DNA of 64,000 nucleotides from Liolophura sinensis (lineage: Eukaryota > Mollusca > Polyplacophora > Chitonida > Chitonidae), in NCBI RefSeq assembly GCF_032854445.1, contig NC_088305.1, positions 7,011,606 to 7,075,605 on the forward strand, given 5' to 3'. Positions within the stretch are counted from its first letter, which is position 1, and each line of letters begins with the position of its first letter. The translations under genes were made by a program, and so were the position numbers. Of the stretch, positions 12,785-24,295 are shown one piece after another. Below the pieces are notes generated by a model, which saw only the letters and a list, made by a program, of their open reading frames with translations, was not told where the DNA came from and searched no databases.

Positions 12785-13130
12785 CCTCTTTCGCTGATGC
12801 TTTATGATCACATCTATTACCGTAGATAAATAAATTCACAATTTTATTTTTCTATGCATTCAGCTAAAGTTGTGCACTCATGCTTCTTATACAGGCGGGC
12901 TCTTTGGTAGCCTTGGTACCAGTTTTAAGTCGCGGTATTTAAGGCACACCTGGGAGAAAGTTTACTGGCAAAACTGACCCGGAGCAAAATTGTGTGTGTT
13001 TATGTTCCAGCGTGTTACACTGACCAACCTCTAGATTTGTCCGTGAACAAAGAGTTCAAAGGCGAACTGAAGGGCAGTTCCCAAGGCTGGTACGCTGGGA
13101 GAGGAAACTCACGTGGACACCAAGACAACC
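12785..13130. repeat. Segmental duplication, unit A, block 3
   Basis: Diverged copy of 58045-58395. Shared text includes 'cgctgatgc...tatgatcacat', 'ttactggcaaaactgac' and 'gaggaaactcacgtggacac'/'aaggaaactcacgtggacac'. The similarity covers a pogo-type transposase scrap. In unit A it is followed by 2.2 kb (13131-15340) that unit B lacks. Confidence 0.8.
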
Positions 13131-13140
13131 ACCATGAAGC
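12985..13140 (+). pseudogene. pogo/Tigger-type (DDE_1) transposase fragment
   Basis: One frame reads 'VPACYTDQPLDLSVNKEFK' followed by 'LKGSSQGWYAG'. This resembles the C-terminal part of the catalytic domain of pogo/Tigger/jerky-like transposases, where the Asp of 'PLDLSVNK' is the third catalytic acid. No other part of the transposase is found. The diverged partner at 58262-58395 keeps 'NNEFKGELKSSSKAG' but has lost the Asp context. The fragment is therefore older than the duplication. Confidence 0.6.
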
Positions 13141-13239
13141 CCATGAAGGAAGTTCAAAAAAGGCAAGTCATGTAATCTTGTTCTTTGCCCCACCCCCTTT
13201 ACCTTTGTAGTGGAAAGTTTTTATGCCACTCAAGATTAT

Positions 13240-14120
13240 ATATTAAGTGATTGTTTATTTCCAGATAATTTGGCCACTATCTACAACGGAAATATCCTCT
13301 AGCCATTTGCGTTTGCAGTATTTTAGAGGCAACATGGATTCCTCAGTCTTCACACTGGGATTATCCTTAAATCGAAAGTACAGACTTGATCCATCTCTCC
13401 CAATCCACTGCTGGGCATTCCCATTTGAAAGCATTATACATTATGTGCAACCCACAGCTACCAGTGTTCATTTGTTAGACTGAAGTTTATCCACATCTGT
13501 CTGTCTATTTGGTCACATAACTCCCAGTTAACATTAGGGCCGTCCATAGATATTTGCAACAGCAGGTTACAACTCCCTGGTAGATTCACTGAAATGAACC
13601 CGCTAAGTTGTTTGCCGTGGTGTGTCCATTGAACTGAGAGAATGGGTGTCGACACCATCTGCTTCCCAAACACAAATATACACATCAAGTTGCCTTGACT
13701 CAGTCTTTCAACTGAGGCTTTCATCAAACAGCAGTACAGAGCTGTCCCGAGACCTCACCCTCTCTACCGCCACATTCTTGAAATGTGGAGCAATCCCAAA
13801 ACAGCTTACATGCCAGTTCTTTGTCTCACCACAAAAAACGTTGTCGAATGCCACTGTCTGGAAACATAGCCATGTAAGCTAAAGCTGCCGCCAGCCTCTC
13901 TGTCAGCCCTGGCGCCCAAAAACTCAGTTTGAGTCAGTGTTCGACAAGGCTGGTGTTTTTTTCCACTCGTGCCACCTGTTAATACCGACTCAGTAATACT
14001 ATCCTGAATAGTGCCTAATGCTTCTTACTTGACACGAGCTGAGGGCATTTCTGAAATTCATGGTGAAACTGCCAAAGGTTGCTAAATACACTTTCCCGGT
14101 GTAGTCTGCGGGAAATGCGA
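13240..14120 (-). pseudogene. hAT-like multicopy protein relic (uncertain family)
   Basis: On the minus strand three frames together give a recognisable order: 'MFPDSGIRQRFF' (near 13880), 'FGIAPHFKN' (near 13800), 'LLFDESL' (near 13730), 'LLQISMDGPNVNWEL' (near 13545), 'GSCGLHIMYNAFK' (near 13430) and 'PLKYCKRKWLED' (near 13300). From memory this is the order of a large family of uncharacterised animal proteins that look like hAT-type (RNase H-fold) transposases; I cannot confirm the assignment here. At least four frame changes and several stops show it is dead. It is absent from unit B. Confidence 0.5.
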
Positions 14121-14589
14121 CAGTCCGTCGTCCTCATGGAGACGAACCGTTCTTCTCTCCGCACATTACGCTGTCAATGATGCACAAAATAATGTTACTT
14201 TCCGAAACATGAGAGCGGTATTAGATTGACAGGACCGACATCTAACAGGTGGTTACCCCTCTTAGCACCGATGTGCATAATGACAGTTTTAATTGTGTTC
14301 AAGGACTTTGGCCTGCAGTCTAGATAAATTTCGTTAACCATTTTACATACATATGTTCGCAGTAAACTACTTGACACCCAAAAAAAAAAATATATATATA
14401 TATAATAACCGTTTCTAAATTTCAAGATCTTATTTGAGAAAACGTGATTTCCAAGCACTTTCTAGATCTGAAAATCACATCTAAAATCAAGGAGTTTAAA
14501 GAACCCGAACGAACCCTGACAACTACGACCAGAGAGGATACATATTTTATGTGCATACATTAATGGATACGGCCTTTCACCTGGGAGGA
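14121..14589. other. No gene recognised; small AT microsatellite
   Basis: No protein similarity seen. An A-run followed by (AT)n lies at about 14380-14403. Confidence 0.5.
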
Positions 14590-14775
14590 ACTGTGAATCG
14601 GGTGTATCCACTGTGTACCTGGCTGACAGCCTGAGCCCTTCTCATACCACCTGTCAGCCTCCTGATACTCTGAGGGCGAAGTTGCTGCTATTCCTCGTGC
14701 AAGGCAGCCATTTGAGCCAGATCATGTACAGGTGAATCCATTGCTTCCACACGACGACCACCTGGCCCAGTTGAC
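14590..14775 (-). pseudogene. Tc1-like transposase, C-terminal scrap
   Basis: Minus-strand frames read 'LAQMAALHEE', 'LTGGMRRAQAVSQ' and 'SGYTRF', the usual end of Tc1-family transposases (compare 'LQEEWQNIPQ' and 'ARGGHNRY' at 52539-52838). Only about 60 residues are left and one frameshift is present. No inverted repeats were found around it. Confidence 0.55.
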
Positions 14776-15072
14776 GTAAAAGGTTTTATGAGATACCAAA
14801 TAACGCTTTTATTATGTAATTTCAAGCAAAGCTTCAACACGACTCACTCCAGAATCACACCTCTAAAGCCATTGTTTCATATCAAAACCAGTGATGATTG
14901 AAATGCATGTGTATTATCATTAAGACACATGGATTCTAATCATTTTGTCGTTTTTCATTCGCCGAAGGATAAAACGATTCACAACCAATCATATTTTACA
15001 CTCGTCGGATCCAGAAGAACATTTATCGCATAATCGCCACTGTAACAACCTCGGGTTACTTAATTAAGTTCT

Positions 15073-15334
15073 GGGGCCTCCGTGGCTCAGTCGGTTAGCG
15101 CACCAGCGCAGCGTAATAACCTAGGAGTCTCTCACAAATGCGATCGCTGTGAGTTCAAGTCCAGCTCATGCTACCTTTCTCTCCTGCCCTACGTGGGAAG
15201 GTCTGGCAAAAACCTGCCGATGGTCGTGGGTTTCCCATGGGCTCTGTCCGGTTTCCACCCACCATAATGCTGGCCGCCGTCGTATCAGTGAAATATTCTT
15301 GAGTACGGCGTAAAACACCATTCAAATAATTAAA
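15073..15334 (+). mobile_element. tRNA-derived SINE (family 1), full length
   Basis: Complete copy: tRNA-like head 'ggggcctccgtggctcagtc' with A box, B-box-like 'gagttcaagtccagctcat', conserved body, and the tail 'gaaatattcttgagtacggc'. It is bounded by a perfect 12-bp target duplication 'taattaagttct' (15061-15072 and 15335-15346). Unit B has no SINE at the matching position near 58430. Confidence 0.92.
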
Positions 15335-15346
15335 TAATTAAGTTCT

Positions 15347-16042
15347 TTATGTATATGTCGAGATTGTCAGTACAGCCGTTCGCTTTGAGCATTACCAAGG
15401 AATGAGTAATCGATGTTCTGCTAGTGACAATTCGACAGATAAAAAGATAAGGAACATAAGTGTCTGCAAATTTAAGTCCGTGGAGACGTATTTAATATTT
15501 TATTGTTTCATGTGAGAACCTGCCACGGCAGCTGCATCAGGTTTTTAAATGGAGCACACTTTAACGTTGGATTGGGGCCATCCGTGGCCGAACAACATTT
15601 TGCCAAACCCAACATCAAATGTGTGATACACTTTTGCTGCATGGACTCGCCCTGCCACAAGAAGACACAGTACAGGTACACACACCTAATGACTCCACGT
15701 CATATGACGAAAACATTGTTAAGTAGGACGGAAACCGCCAAGTGTACATACATACATGTATTTGTTTTGTTTTTTTCCCAAGTACATGCGTTAAATAGTG
15801 GAAAATTATTTTCAACTGGCTATTTTATTCCGGAGGTCCACTCGTTTTGGTAGTTATGTCGTCTTGTTGCGTTTCGGGTTATCGTTGGTGGACTAATCTG
15901 CGTGCTGGTGGTACGTGGAAAGATCATCATTGCCCTGCCATCCAGATATTTGATAAGAGAAACGTTGGACAATACTGTAGGCGATGTAAATATAGTCATA
16001 AAGTCATTTTAGGGGATTAATAAAGAAATAAATGACTATTGA
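15347..16042. repeat. Segmental duplication, unit A, block 4 (patchy)
   Basis: Aligns in pieces with 58400-58620: 'tatgtcgaga.tgtcagtac' near 15354 and 58432, and 'gctattttattccgg.ggtccac' near 15820 and 58473. About 380 bp in the middle (15440-15815) has no partner. The open frame 15503-15853 has no recognisable domain and is not conserved. Confidence 0.6.
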
Positions 16043-16178
16043 TTGATTTATTTATTTATTTATTTGATTGGTGTTTTACGCTGTACTCAAGAATATTTCA
16101 CTTATTCGATGGCGGCCAGCATTATGGTGGGAGAAAACTGGGCTGAGCCTGAGGGAAACCCACGACCATCCGCAGGTT
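16043..16178 (-). mobile_element. SINE family 1, 5'-truncated
   Basis: The tail text on the minus strand, preceded by 'atttattt' repeats, continues only to the 'ggtttccctcagg' body region. It abuts the 3' end of an I-type LINE fragment and is flanked by similar text ('aaatgactatt' before, 'aaatgaatgactatgg' after), suggesting insertion into that LINE's tail. Confidence 0.75.
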
Positions 16179-16179
16179 A

Positions 16180-16540
16180 AATGAATGACTATGGCTTAAC
16201 GCCAGGTCAGCCAAGACATACCGTGGCAAAGAACGCAGTGGATTGTTTTCGATCTAACAATATTCAAAATGAACGGAAAGCAGATGGACGCGTTAAGAGG
16301 CCAGTTAAAAGAACTAAAGTTTTGTTAAACCCGAAAACCATGATATGTTTATGACATACATATATACACTTTAAGTAATGACAGCATAGCCGGACAATAA
16401 AGCCCACACAGTCAACAAGGGTATGTTTGCTGCCGTGTTCAGGAGCACTAACGCCATCGGAAATACAATTTTGTGTTAAGAGAGAATACCCAATACGGCA
16501 CATCATTAAAACTACTTGATCTATATGCGACATGATTAAA
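16180..16540 (-). mobile_element. I/Nimb-type LINE, 3' end fragment
   Basis: The minus strand encodes 'MCRIGYSLLTQNCISDG' and 'KHTLVDCVGF', matching the C-terminal Cys/His segment of the larger I-type copies (compare 20385-20500). Its 3' end reads 'cgttaagccatagtcattca', as in the other copies. The fragment is inserted in unit A only; unit B continues directly near 59035. Nothing upstream of the C-terminal segment remains. Confidence 0.8.
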
Positions 16541-17356
16541 GACTTAGACCATAGAGAATTAAACCAGAGCGGCGACAATTGTGTAATAGGTGGCAAATGG
16601 TCACACATAACCGATGAAATATGGACTGTCAATTTACTTAAATTAATAAAGAGTGCCTAATCTGTTTATGTAAATGGTTAAACAGGAGCATATTACACCC
16701 TCCCTAGCATAATGGCTTAAGTACAATTAGGTACAAAAATGCAGAGAATTTCATTAACATTAAAACAATGCAAAACTGTAGCGTCTTCAGAATTGCGAAC
16801 ACTGCGTCAACAAACTGCTGTAAGAAAAAGTATTTCATGTAATGACAAATGTTGTAAGTAATGAAAGGTGAAATGTGTAGGAACAGTCCAAAAGAAGGCT
16901 CTAATTGTTCTAAAGAGATTAAACAATAGATATATTGAAATTTTATCAATTAAATCTAGGTGAAGAATAGTAGTATAGAGATGACCTTATACTGTACGCG
17001 TGAGCCTCTAGTTCTTCAGTGAGACGTTTGGTGTTTTGAAGAACCCACATACAGTTGACGCCTGAATTTTGCGCAATTACACAACGGTACTTATTACAAA
17101 ATGACTACTTCTTGTAGTGCCTTTTTAAAAACGTAGATCTTCCTATAGTGCCATTGTTAAAAAGGTGTATCTTACTGTAGTGCATTTATTGAGAGAGGAG
17201 ATACAAGTTTGGGACCCCGAAATAAAACGAGCTTTGCATGGGGATTTGTGGATGTTTGGAACACAGCCAAGTTGTGGTTTATTGGTGTGACGGGAAGGTA
17301 CAGATATACTCTGTTTGTTAAAGGACAAATGTGACGCCACGCTATTGTCTGAGCAG
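16540..17356. repeat. Segmental duplication, unit A, block 5
   Basis: Diverged copy of 59035-59945. Landmarks: 'ttctgtttatgtaaatggttaaa' near 16660 and 59156, 'cattaacattaaaaca' near 16752 and 59347, 'tatactgtacgcgt' near 16988 and 59587. The shared minus-strand frame (16704-16949 and 59283-59546) is AT-rich, has no recognised domain and is broken differently in each copy. Confidence 0.85.
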
Positions 17357-20300
17357 TATGGAAGACTCCACCATTTGGACCCCCGTAGGGTCTCCGGGGT
17401 GACAAGAATAGGGCCTCAGCCCTCTAGGCAAGCTTGTCTTAGACGGAGGCTAACCTAGAGCTGTCCCGTGTGAACCCGGCGAATATAATAGGTTCACATC
17501 TTCTCGTTTGTGTAAGAAGCAACCGGGGAGCGACGTGTTTGCCGTGGGTTGCTACCCGTGATCTCCGAGGACCGTATCCTTGTGGCTGTGGGCGTGTTGC
17601 TCTTGCGAGATCCTCACGCCCAACACGCCACTTTGGCCCTTACTTGGAGAGAGACGGGAGGTGGGATGGCCCCGGCACCAGGGAGATCTTCCAGCCAACC
17701 TCCAAGGAAGGGTCGCCCTCCGTCCAAACACAAAGATAATCTCGTATAAGTCTCCCTCCCTTTTGTCGTCCATATTCGACAAAATTATGCAGTGGAATTG
17801 TCGAGGCCTTAAGGTAAATTCTATTGAAATAACACACCTAGTCCGATCAATAAATCCTATTGCCATTTGTCTTCAGCTGAACTCACCTGAAGACATCAGA
17901 CAAAGATAAAACAACTCTTAAAAATTACTTCTTATTCAAATGAAGAAGAACGAGCTGCAGGCTGAGGCCGTTCGTGTTTCACTGTCTGAAACAATCACAT
18001 TATGTTCAGTGTATATTCCGAACATTTCTTTGTCAGCTTTCCAGTTACATAATTTAATAGATGGGGCAGAAGGAATATAAATAATAAGGGCAAGGTAGCG
18101 GAATTTTTATCTTAGAAGGAACTGTGTTTTCAATGATGGTTCTAATATCTATTTACATCCGGGTACTTATTCTGCTATCGATCTCACTTTCACGGATCCA
18201 TCACTTCTCCTTGCTTTTTCTTGGAATGTTCATAACGATCTTTGTGGTAGTGACCATTTTTCTATCATCCTAGAGTATATCTCTTATAATTCTTTAGAGC
18301 ATGTAGCTAGGTGGAAATTTGATAAAGGAGATTTGATCGCATTTGAGATGTTCTGCGAGGCTGATATCACTCCAGAGACTCTCAATGCAGCAGATGATCC
18401 TTTATTTTTTAAATTTATTGAGCTGATAGAACTATACCTACGACCTGGACAAATCCAAAAGTAAACCCTGCTACGACAATGACTGTCGTAAACCTATCAA
18501 GGACCAGAAAAAGGCTGAACGCAAATTTAATTATTGTCCTACTGATAATAATTTCAACCAGATTCGCAGTTTTAGAGCTAAAGCTCGTCGATTACTCAAG
18601 TCCAAGAGACGAACTTGTTGGCGGAAGGTCTGGAACATGGCTCAGAAACTTAAGGGCAAAAGGTAAAAAAGTCAAAGTTCAGCATTTGAAAGAAGGAGAT
18701 AATATATTAACTTCTCCACATGGTATTGCAAATAAATTAGCTGAAACAATTTCCAAGAAATCTTCTTCTGACAACTATCCTTCGGAATTCCAACATACTA
18801 AAAACCAGGGGGGGAATTAAATTGCCCTTTTTTTTCTTAAAATTTAGAAGATTATAATCGTCCTTTTACTACTGATGAACTGAAAATTGCATTAAAAAAG
18901 GCACACAATACTGCATGCGGTCCTGATGACGTATATTATAAGTTTCTGACCCATTTACCGCCTAAGCCACTTGAGACTCTCTTGGACTTGTATGCATCCC
19001 GGTCCCTAAATTAGGTAAGGATCATACTTATCCAAATAAAGACTATGGAACAGATGATAAATGATAGACTTGTCTGGTTTTTTGAAACTCTGTTTAGCAT
19101 AAAAATTAATAGTCTGACTTAAACTCTTACATCTGGTACAGAGGGTTCTTTGTATGTTGATGATTTTCTGATATCCTACCGCGCTAAAAATATGAATAAC
19201 ATCGAGCGACAACTGCAACTTTGTCTCAGTAAGATCGAGAAATGGGTAGTTGCCAATGTTTTTAGATTTTCAACGTCTAAAACCGTTGGTATGCATTTTT
19301 ATAATAAAGGGAAATTACATCTAGACCCTGAACTTAATTTTTATGGTGAACCAGTGGAAATTGTTGGAGAAAGTAAATTCTTAGAGGTTATAAAAAATTA
19401 TCATTTATACCTCATATTAAAATGCTTAAAGCTAAATGTATAAAGGCTCTGGATATAATTAAGGTTGTGTCTAGCACCGATTGGGGTGCTGACCGATCTG
19501 TTTTACTTAACTTATATCACTCTCTGGTGAGGTCTAAATTTTGACTGTGGATTCATCATTTATTGTTCCGCTAAGAAATCATATCTCAAAATGTTGGATC
19601 CAGTCCATCACCAAGGTGTGAGGCTCGGCCTTGGTGCGTTTAGAACCTCCCCAGTAGAGAGTTTATACGTAGAGTCTAATGAGCCTTCTTTAGTCCCCTC
19701 CATGGCTTTTTCCACAACCTAAAATGATATTCCATCTACGTAAGTATAATAAATCAAATACATATCTTCTTATTATTCAGCAAGGTTTTGCTCAAATCAA
19801 GGTTAATTATCCAGATTACAAATATATATATACTGATGCGCCAACGGATGGGGACAGAGTTGCGGCTGCGGCTGTTTTAGAACAACGGGTCACTTATCTT
19901 CGTCTGCCACCTTCATCTTCTATCTCTTCTGCAGAGACCAGGGCAACATCCAAGGCCTTATCATATGTTATGCAATGATATGCAGTGACTTGCTCTCCTG
20001 CCTTTTGGCAATACATCATAGTAAGTTTAAAAATCCACTAATACTGAAAATGTTACCTTTACATAGAAAACTAATTAAAAGAGGTAAAGATATTATATTC
20101 TGTTGGATACTGAGTCATGTTGGTATCCATGGAAACACACAATCGTGGACAGGGGGTGGGTGGGGGTGTGTGCAAAGGCTGCCCTATATAAATCCATATC
20201 AAAAGTTAAAATCTCTTATACTGACGTGAAGTCTAGCATTCTTAAATATATTCGTCGCTTTTGGCAGGGTGAATGGGACTTATAGATCCATAATAAACTG

Positions 20301-20640
20301 CATGCTATTCATCCTGTCATTGGCTACAATATGTATACTAACGAAAAGTCTCGCAGGGACCAAGTAGTTTTAACAAGGTGTCGTACTGGGCATTCTCATC
20401 AAACACATAGTTTTATCCTGGATGGGAGCAGTGTTCCCGAGTGTGTTGCATATGATGCCCAATATGGCATCAAACACTACCTGGTTGACTGTGTGGGCTT
20501 TGTCTATGTTCGCCTAGATTCTACATAGTCATCTCTATATATGATTTATTTGACAGCATCGCTGGTGATGTATTGGGCATTCTAAGACACAATTCTTTAT
20601 GTGACGGGATTCATTTCCTCTTGGCGCTCTGAAAAGCCTT
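17357..20640 (+). mobile_element. I/Nimb-type LINE copy 1, internally deleted
   Basis: Absent from the matching unit B position (near 59945 to 60110), which roughly fixes its limits. Order: GC-rich 5' part of unclear origin (17357-17640), end of ORF1 (to about 17748), endonuclease from 17786, RT, RNase H (about 19800-20170), C-terminal Cys/His segment (20340-20525). The usual 3' end ('ttaagccataat') is missing, so the 3' end is also truncated or rearranged. Confidence 0.82.
17786..20527 (+). pseudogene. I-type LINE ORF2, broken
   Basis: Endonuclease-RT-RNase H polyprotein. 17786 begins 'MQWNCRGLKVN', the N-terminus of APE-type endonucleases. RT remains: 'LKIALKKAHNTACGPDDV' near 18880, then 'MINDRLVWFFETL' (19048-19092) joined directly to 'FSIKINSL', so the palm motifs expected in between are deleted. 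'YVDDF' (19156-19170) is the catalytic box, followed by 'LQLCLSKIEKWV'. RNase H: 'YIYTDAPTDG' near 19830, 'ICSDLLSCLLAIHHSK' at 19978, 'FCWILSHVGIHGN' near 20100. The C-terminus carries 'TRCRTGHSHQTHSF' and 'LVDCVGF'. Many frameshifts. Confidence 0.82.
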
Positions 20641-21387
20641 CACAGCCAATCGAGTAAAACTGGATCTCTTTCATGCGTGGTTGGATATGCGCACCCACAG
20701 GCTTTTAGTCACGAAATTTGTATTGTCTTTTACCGATGACTTCATCTGTGTACTAACATGACACACCTGGCGGCACAACAGTTACGCAGCTTCGCATTCA
20801 AAATGTCTTGGTTTTATTTTATACGAAGGGCATCTGTTCCATGGAAATCTGGCCAACCGCATTCACCAAGTATTTGTATTGTTATGCAAATACATGAACT
20901 GTCACTTATTAAGAAGATAATGTAAAATTATTGCATTGGTCTATGGTGTAGTTTAAGAAGAATAAAACACTCCTAACGGAAGCTTCTTGAAAAAGAATGA
21001 ACTTCGCGCTCGCGCCTCGTTTATTAAGTTTCAAAGATCTAGTTACGAGTGCTATCTTCACTTGAGAAACGACTGATGTTTTCTAAATAGTTATATATTT
21101 TTGTCATCTTTTAAAGATTAGGATAGTTCCGATATGGTTGCCTAGTCATTGGACATATTGTGATTAACCTTACGGCATGTTATATTTCTATAGTCCGAAA
21201 GTTCTCGCACTGGATAAAATATAACATACGTCATATTCAGTTGTTAAACATTTTTTTGCTTTAAACTCATTTGAAAACGTTAAAAGCAGGAAGAAAAACC
21301 AAGAAAAAAGCTAACGTTAAGGAGGAACGATTACCGCGAACTTTTGATCTATTTTTGCCCATAACTTATAAACATCCAACAGTATCG

Positions 21388-21647
21388 TTAGATTTTCATC
21401 GGGGGTATCTTCATCTCGCTGAAATGAAGAGGAAGATTTTTAGACGACCATTCGAACCACGTGACAAATAAAGGTTTATCTGTTGATTTCTCCTTCACAT
21501 GAACATAACGTCCATTGAGATTGTTGCGATGACAAGCATTGTACCACCAGGCCCCACGATATCTCGCAGCACAGTTCCCATTGTAGTAGTCGTTATCTCG
21601 GTCATATGTGGAAAACTCCAAGCCGTTATGGATACCGAAGGAGTCAC
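21388..21647 (-). pseudogene. FReD (fibrinogen C-terminal) last exon, unit A
   Basis: Minus-strand exon entered through a 'ctctcag' acceptor (21648-21654) and ending at a stop (21388-21390). It keeps an open frame of 86 codons with the fibrinogen-domain hallmarks: 'TYDRDNDYYNGNC' (calcium loop and first Cys), 'GAWWYNACHRNNLNG' (second Cys) and 'LPLHFSEMKI' (domain end). On its own it looks intact, but it belongs to a unit whose middle exon is frameshifted (22734-22890), whose intron is hugely expanded, and whose upstream exons are not found. Such secreted proteins usually bind carbohydrate ligands in innate immunity. Confidence 0.88.
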
Positions 21648-22733
21648 CTGAGAGAACAAAAAAAATGGCTCAAGATCTCTAGACACATTGAGAGACAGAT
21701 TATTGCACAGCTCAGATTGACTGGATTTATTCATTTCATTCATGTTTACTGTTAGAAGGACCTGGTCTGTAAGTCTGTAAGGCACTATCCACATGCGCCC
21801 AATCCCTAACATTGGGTGATCAAAAGTAAAGAGTCGAGGCGGCCGTATAATTTAGGATCAGATTTTCCTTTGTCAGTAGTATACGGTCAAAGTAACGCAA
21901 ATAACCGTTTGTTTTGGGGAGGGGGGGGGGAGAGGGAGTGGGGGGGGTGGGGGGAGTCGAATTAACCAAAACATACGTGGTTGCATTTCTTTCCTGACTA
22001 GAATTACCTGGCTCGAAGCCACCATTGTAATCAAACTTATATTGGTTGCTCTGACATCTGATATAATAGTGGTTCATGGTTACCGTCACCACAAATGTCT
22101 ATATATGGACATTTTAGTGCTGTATGCGGTCAGAGTATCACTAGTGCTACTGACACACGTACATTGTACATCACATGTAGTCTATATCATAATGTGATCT
22201 AACATGAAAACCACCAAAGATGACCAGAGGTCATCAATATATTGATTTGTTCGGAATAAACAGCTAGCATGAATAGGTGTAGAGGTTAATTTATCAATTT
22301 ATGGCCCTATCTGGGGCTTACTGTATGTATTCGTGATGTCTATAAACAAATCATACATTCTCCTGTTGCAATTATGACGTCAAAATTCAGACCCAAAGTT
22401 AGAGTAGGCCTACTTAGGGTGTCGGACAATCTTTTCAGTTTTGAGGAAAATCGGCCACCAAAATTTCTTTCCTCCTTCTCCCTCGGTGACTATATTATTC
22501 TTCTCGCCCACCTTACTCTTTTCTATGACCAAGAATATTTTTGATTTTGGTCGCTTCTCTTCCACCTTTCGCCCAGAGTTTGTCCATCATCATTCCTACG
22601 GTCACCAACTGATCAGTTATTTTTCACGCTTAGTTACAACTTTTCAGGATAATTTTTTGGCGATTTCAGTTGCTATGTGCTTAGCTTATTTTCTAAGCTT
22701 ATGTTTCTCTCGAAGACATGTCGGTCAACTAAC

Positions 22734-22890
22734 TGGCATTCCCCTTGAACGTGCCCAGTAAGAGCCGGAAGCTCTGAGACTCGTCTGCCACATGGAATCT
22801 GCTGTAGGAAGCGTAACCCGTTCCCTCGGTGTAGCTTCACGAGGAGTTCAAAGCGCGCCTGAGAAGTCAGGAGGTGAATCGTCTGCAGGC
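22734..22890 (-). pseudogene. FReD middle exon, unit A, 8-nt deletion
   Basis: Minus-strand exon from a 'caccag' acceptor to a 'gttagt' donor. It encodes 'GLQTIHLLTSQARFELLV', then shifts frame; the expected 'GYASYSRF' and 'RLLLGTF' appear in a different frame. The exon is 157 nt; the partner in unit B is 165 nt, and the alignment shows the 8 missing bases just after 'ctcgtgaa'. The frameshift disrupts the domain, so unit A probably does not make a normal FReD. Confidence 0.88.
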
Positions 22891-22912
22891 CTGGTGAGAC
22901 AAAATTGGATGG

Positions 22913-23279
22913 TTTTGACAGACTACTGTATTTGTGGGAATTACCTCGCAAAGCGCTGTTTGTGGGATGCAGTTCATCGTATTTTATCACTTCGGCATAT
23001 TATGTTACATGGATAATGTCGTCAAGATGTCTGAAAGAGGTAATCGCAACTCTAGGCAAACTGCTTTTGATAATGATTTCTTATTTGGCATGTATGTTCA
23101 CTGTGACAGATTTAATCTGCGGCTGTTGAGATCACACTTCACCTTTATATTGAATTGACGGAAAATAGATTCAGCTGTGTGTTGGTAGGACGACAAATGG
23201 AAATAAAGTTTAAAGCTGCTGATGGGTTTGCGTGTGTCACACTCACTTCTTAATCATTGAATATATTATATATATATAT
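22913..23279. other. Inserted DNA of unknown origin plus short AT repeat
   Basis: Left part of the large insertion in the unit A FReD intron. Open frames exist in two plus-strand phases (22905-23129, 22934-23158) but no family is recognised. (AT)n at about 23259-23279 borders the gypsy element. Confidence 0.5.
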
Positions 23280-24285
23280 TATTACGGTATTGAAAACGGC
23301 AACAGAAAACAGACTCAGTGACTCAATATTACAATGTAAACAATGGCTTTATATATAAAATGAGACGTACAGTTTTACAGACAGTTCAACAACAACAACA
23401 TAAAAAAACATACACATCAGTATTACCGGTCTTTAAAAGTTTCCTGTTCACCTTTGTATCCCAAGGAACGTATTCCAGGAGATCCAACGTAAAGACCATG
23501 GGATAAACACACACTTCACCCAAGTCACAAAGTGTCCCAGACAGGTACTTCGCTAGGTTAGCGAACACGAACACAGTACACAGGTTACACAGAACTGGAA
23601 CAGTCAAGCCTTTGAATGACGTCACACCCGCAGAGCACAACACAGGGTAAATACAAGCATGGAGGTATAATCCACTTTAGAACAGTCACAGCTCCCGCAG
23701 AAGCTCACAAACGAGCCGTTCAGAGACGTAGAGTAATGTCACCTTGTGGTAGAACGAACGTCCTTTGCAAAACTGAAAACTTCAGTTTAGAGTCCTTGAC
23801 GGTCAGGTGAGGTCAGCGTGTTAAACAAACTACACAGTCAACACTGTATAATCATAATAAAGATCCGAACACCAATAAACGTGACTTCCGCAGAAATTCA
23901 CATAAACCAGACATCAGTGGTACACAAACGGTGCCGGCATAAAAATCTGTCCTCCCAAATGAAACTGGCATCACCAGCTCATATCAAAATAGTGGACTCG
24001 ATTCGAGAGCGTCGCACACTGTCCTTGCTCCCAGTGGATGCAGCAAAAATACCTCCTCTCTGCACAGAAAACACGGCTTATATACGTGACAGGTGGATTC
24101 AACTATTTTTAAACACAGAATTAACAGCCAATGAACAGCCAGTTAAATAAACAAAGCCTTGAACAAGGTGCTTTCCACCAGGTCCGCGCTGTACAAATAT
24201 AACAGAGCCTGTTATGCTTATAACATACAACACAAAGGTCCGCAGACTAACAGTACATGAAAACGTTAAATAGTCATACATAACA
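23280..24285 (-). repeat. 3' LTR of the gypsy element (1006 bp)
   Basis: Read on the minus strand it starts 'TGTTATGTATGAC' directly after a purine-rich tract and ends near 'ccgtaata' at the AT repeat. A TATA-like 'gtatataag' lies at 24077-24085. Its first 89 bases (24197-24285) are identical by eye to 29154-29242. The exact 3' end is uncertain because it merges with the AT repeat. Confidence 0.8.
24077..24085 (-). promoter_or_regulatory. TATA-like box in 3' LTR
   Basis: 'gtatataag' on the minus strand, about 200 bases into the LTR, a plausible core promoter position for an LTR element. Inference from sequence only. Confidence 0.45.
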
Positions 24286-24295
24286 CCCCCACCCT
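24286..24295 (-). promoter_or_regulatory. Polypurine tract
   Basis: 'agggtggggg' on the minus strand lies immediately before the TG that starts the 3' LTR, the expected site of plus-strand DNA priming in LTR retrotransposons. Confidence 0.7.

Larger units (their letters stand above)
20655..22912. repeat. Segmental duplication, unit A, block 6
   Basis: Diverged copy of 60110-61600. It carries two FReD exons on the minus strand, the intron between them and 3' flanking DNA. Similarity stops near 22912, within the next intron, and resumes at about 37395; the DNA in between is inserted. Confidence 0.88.
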
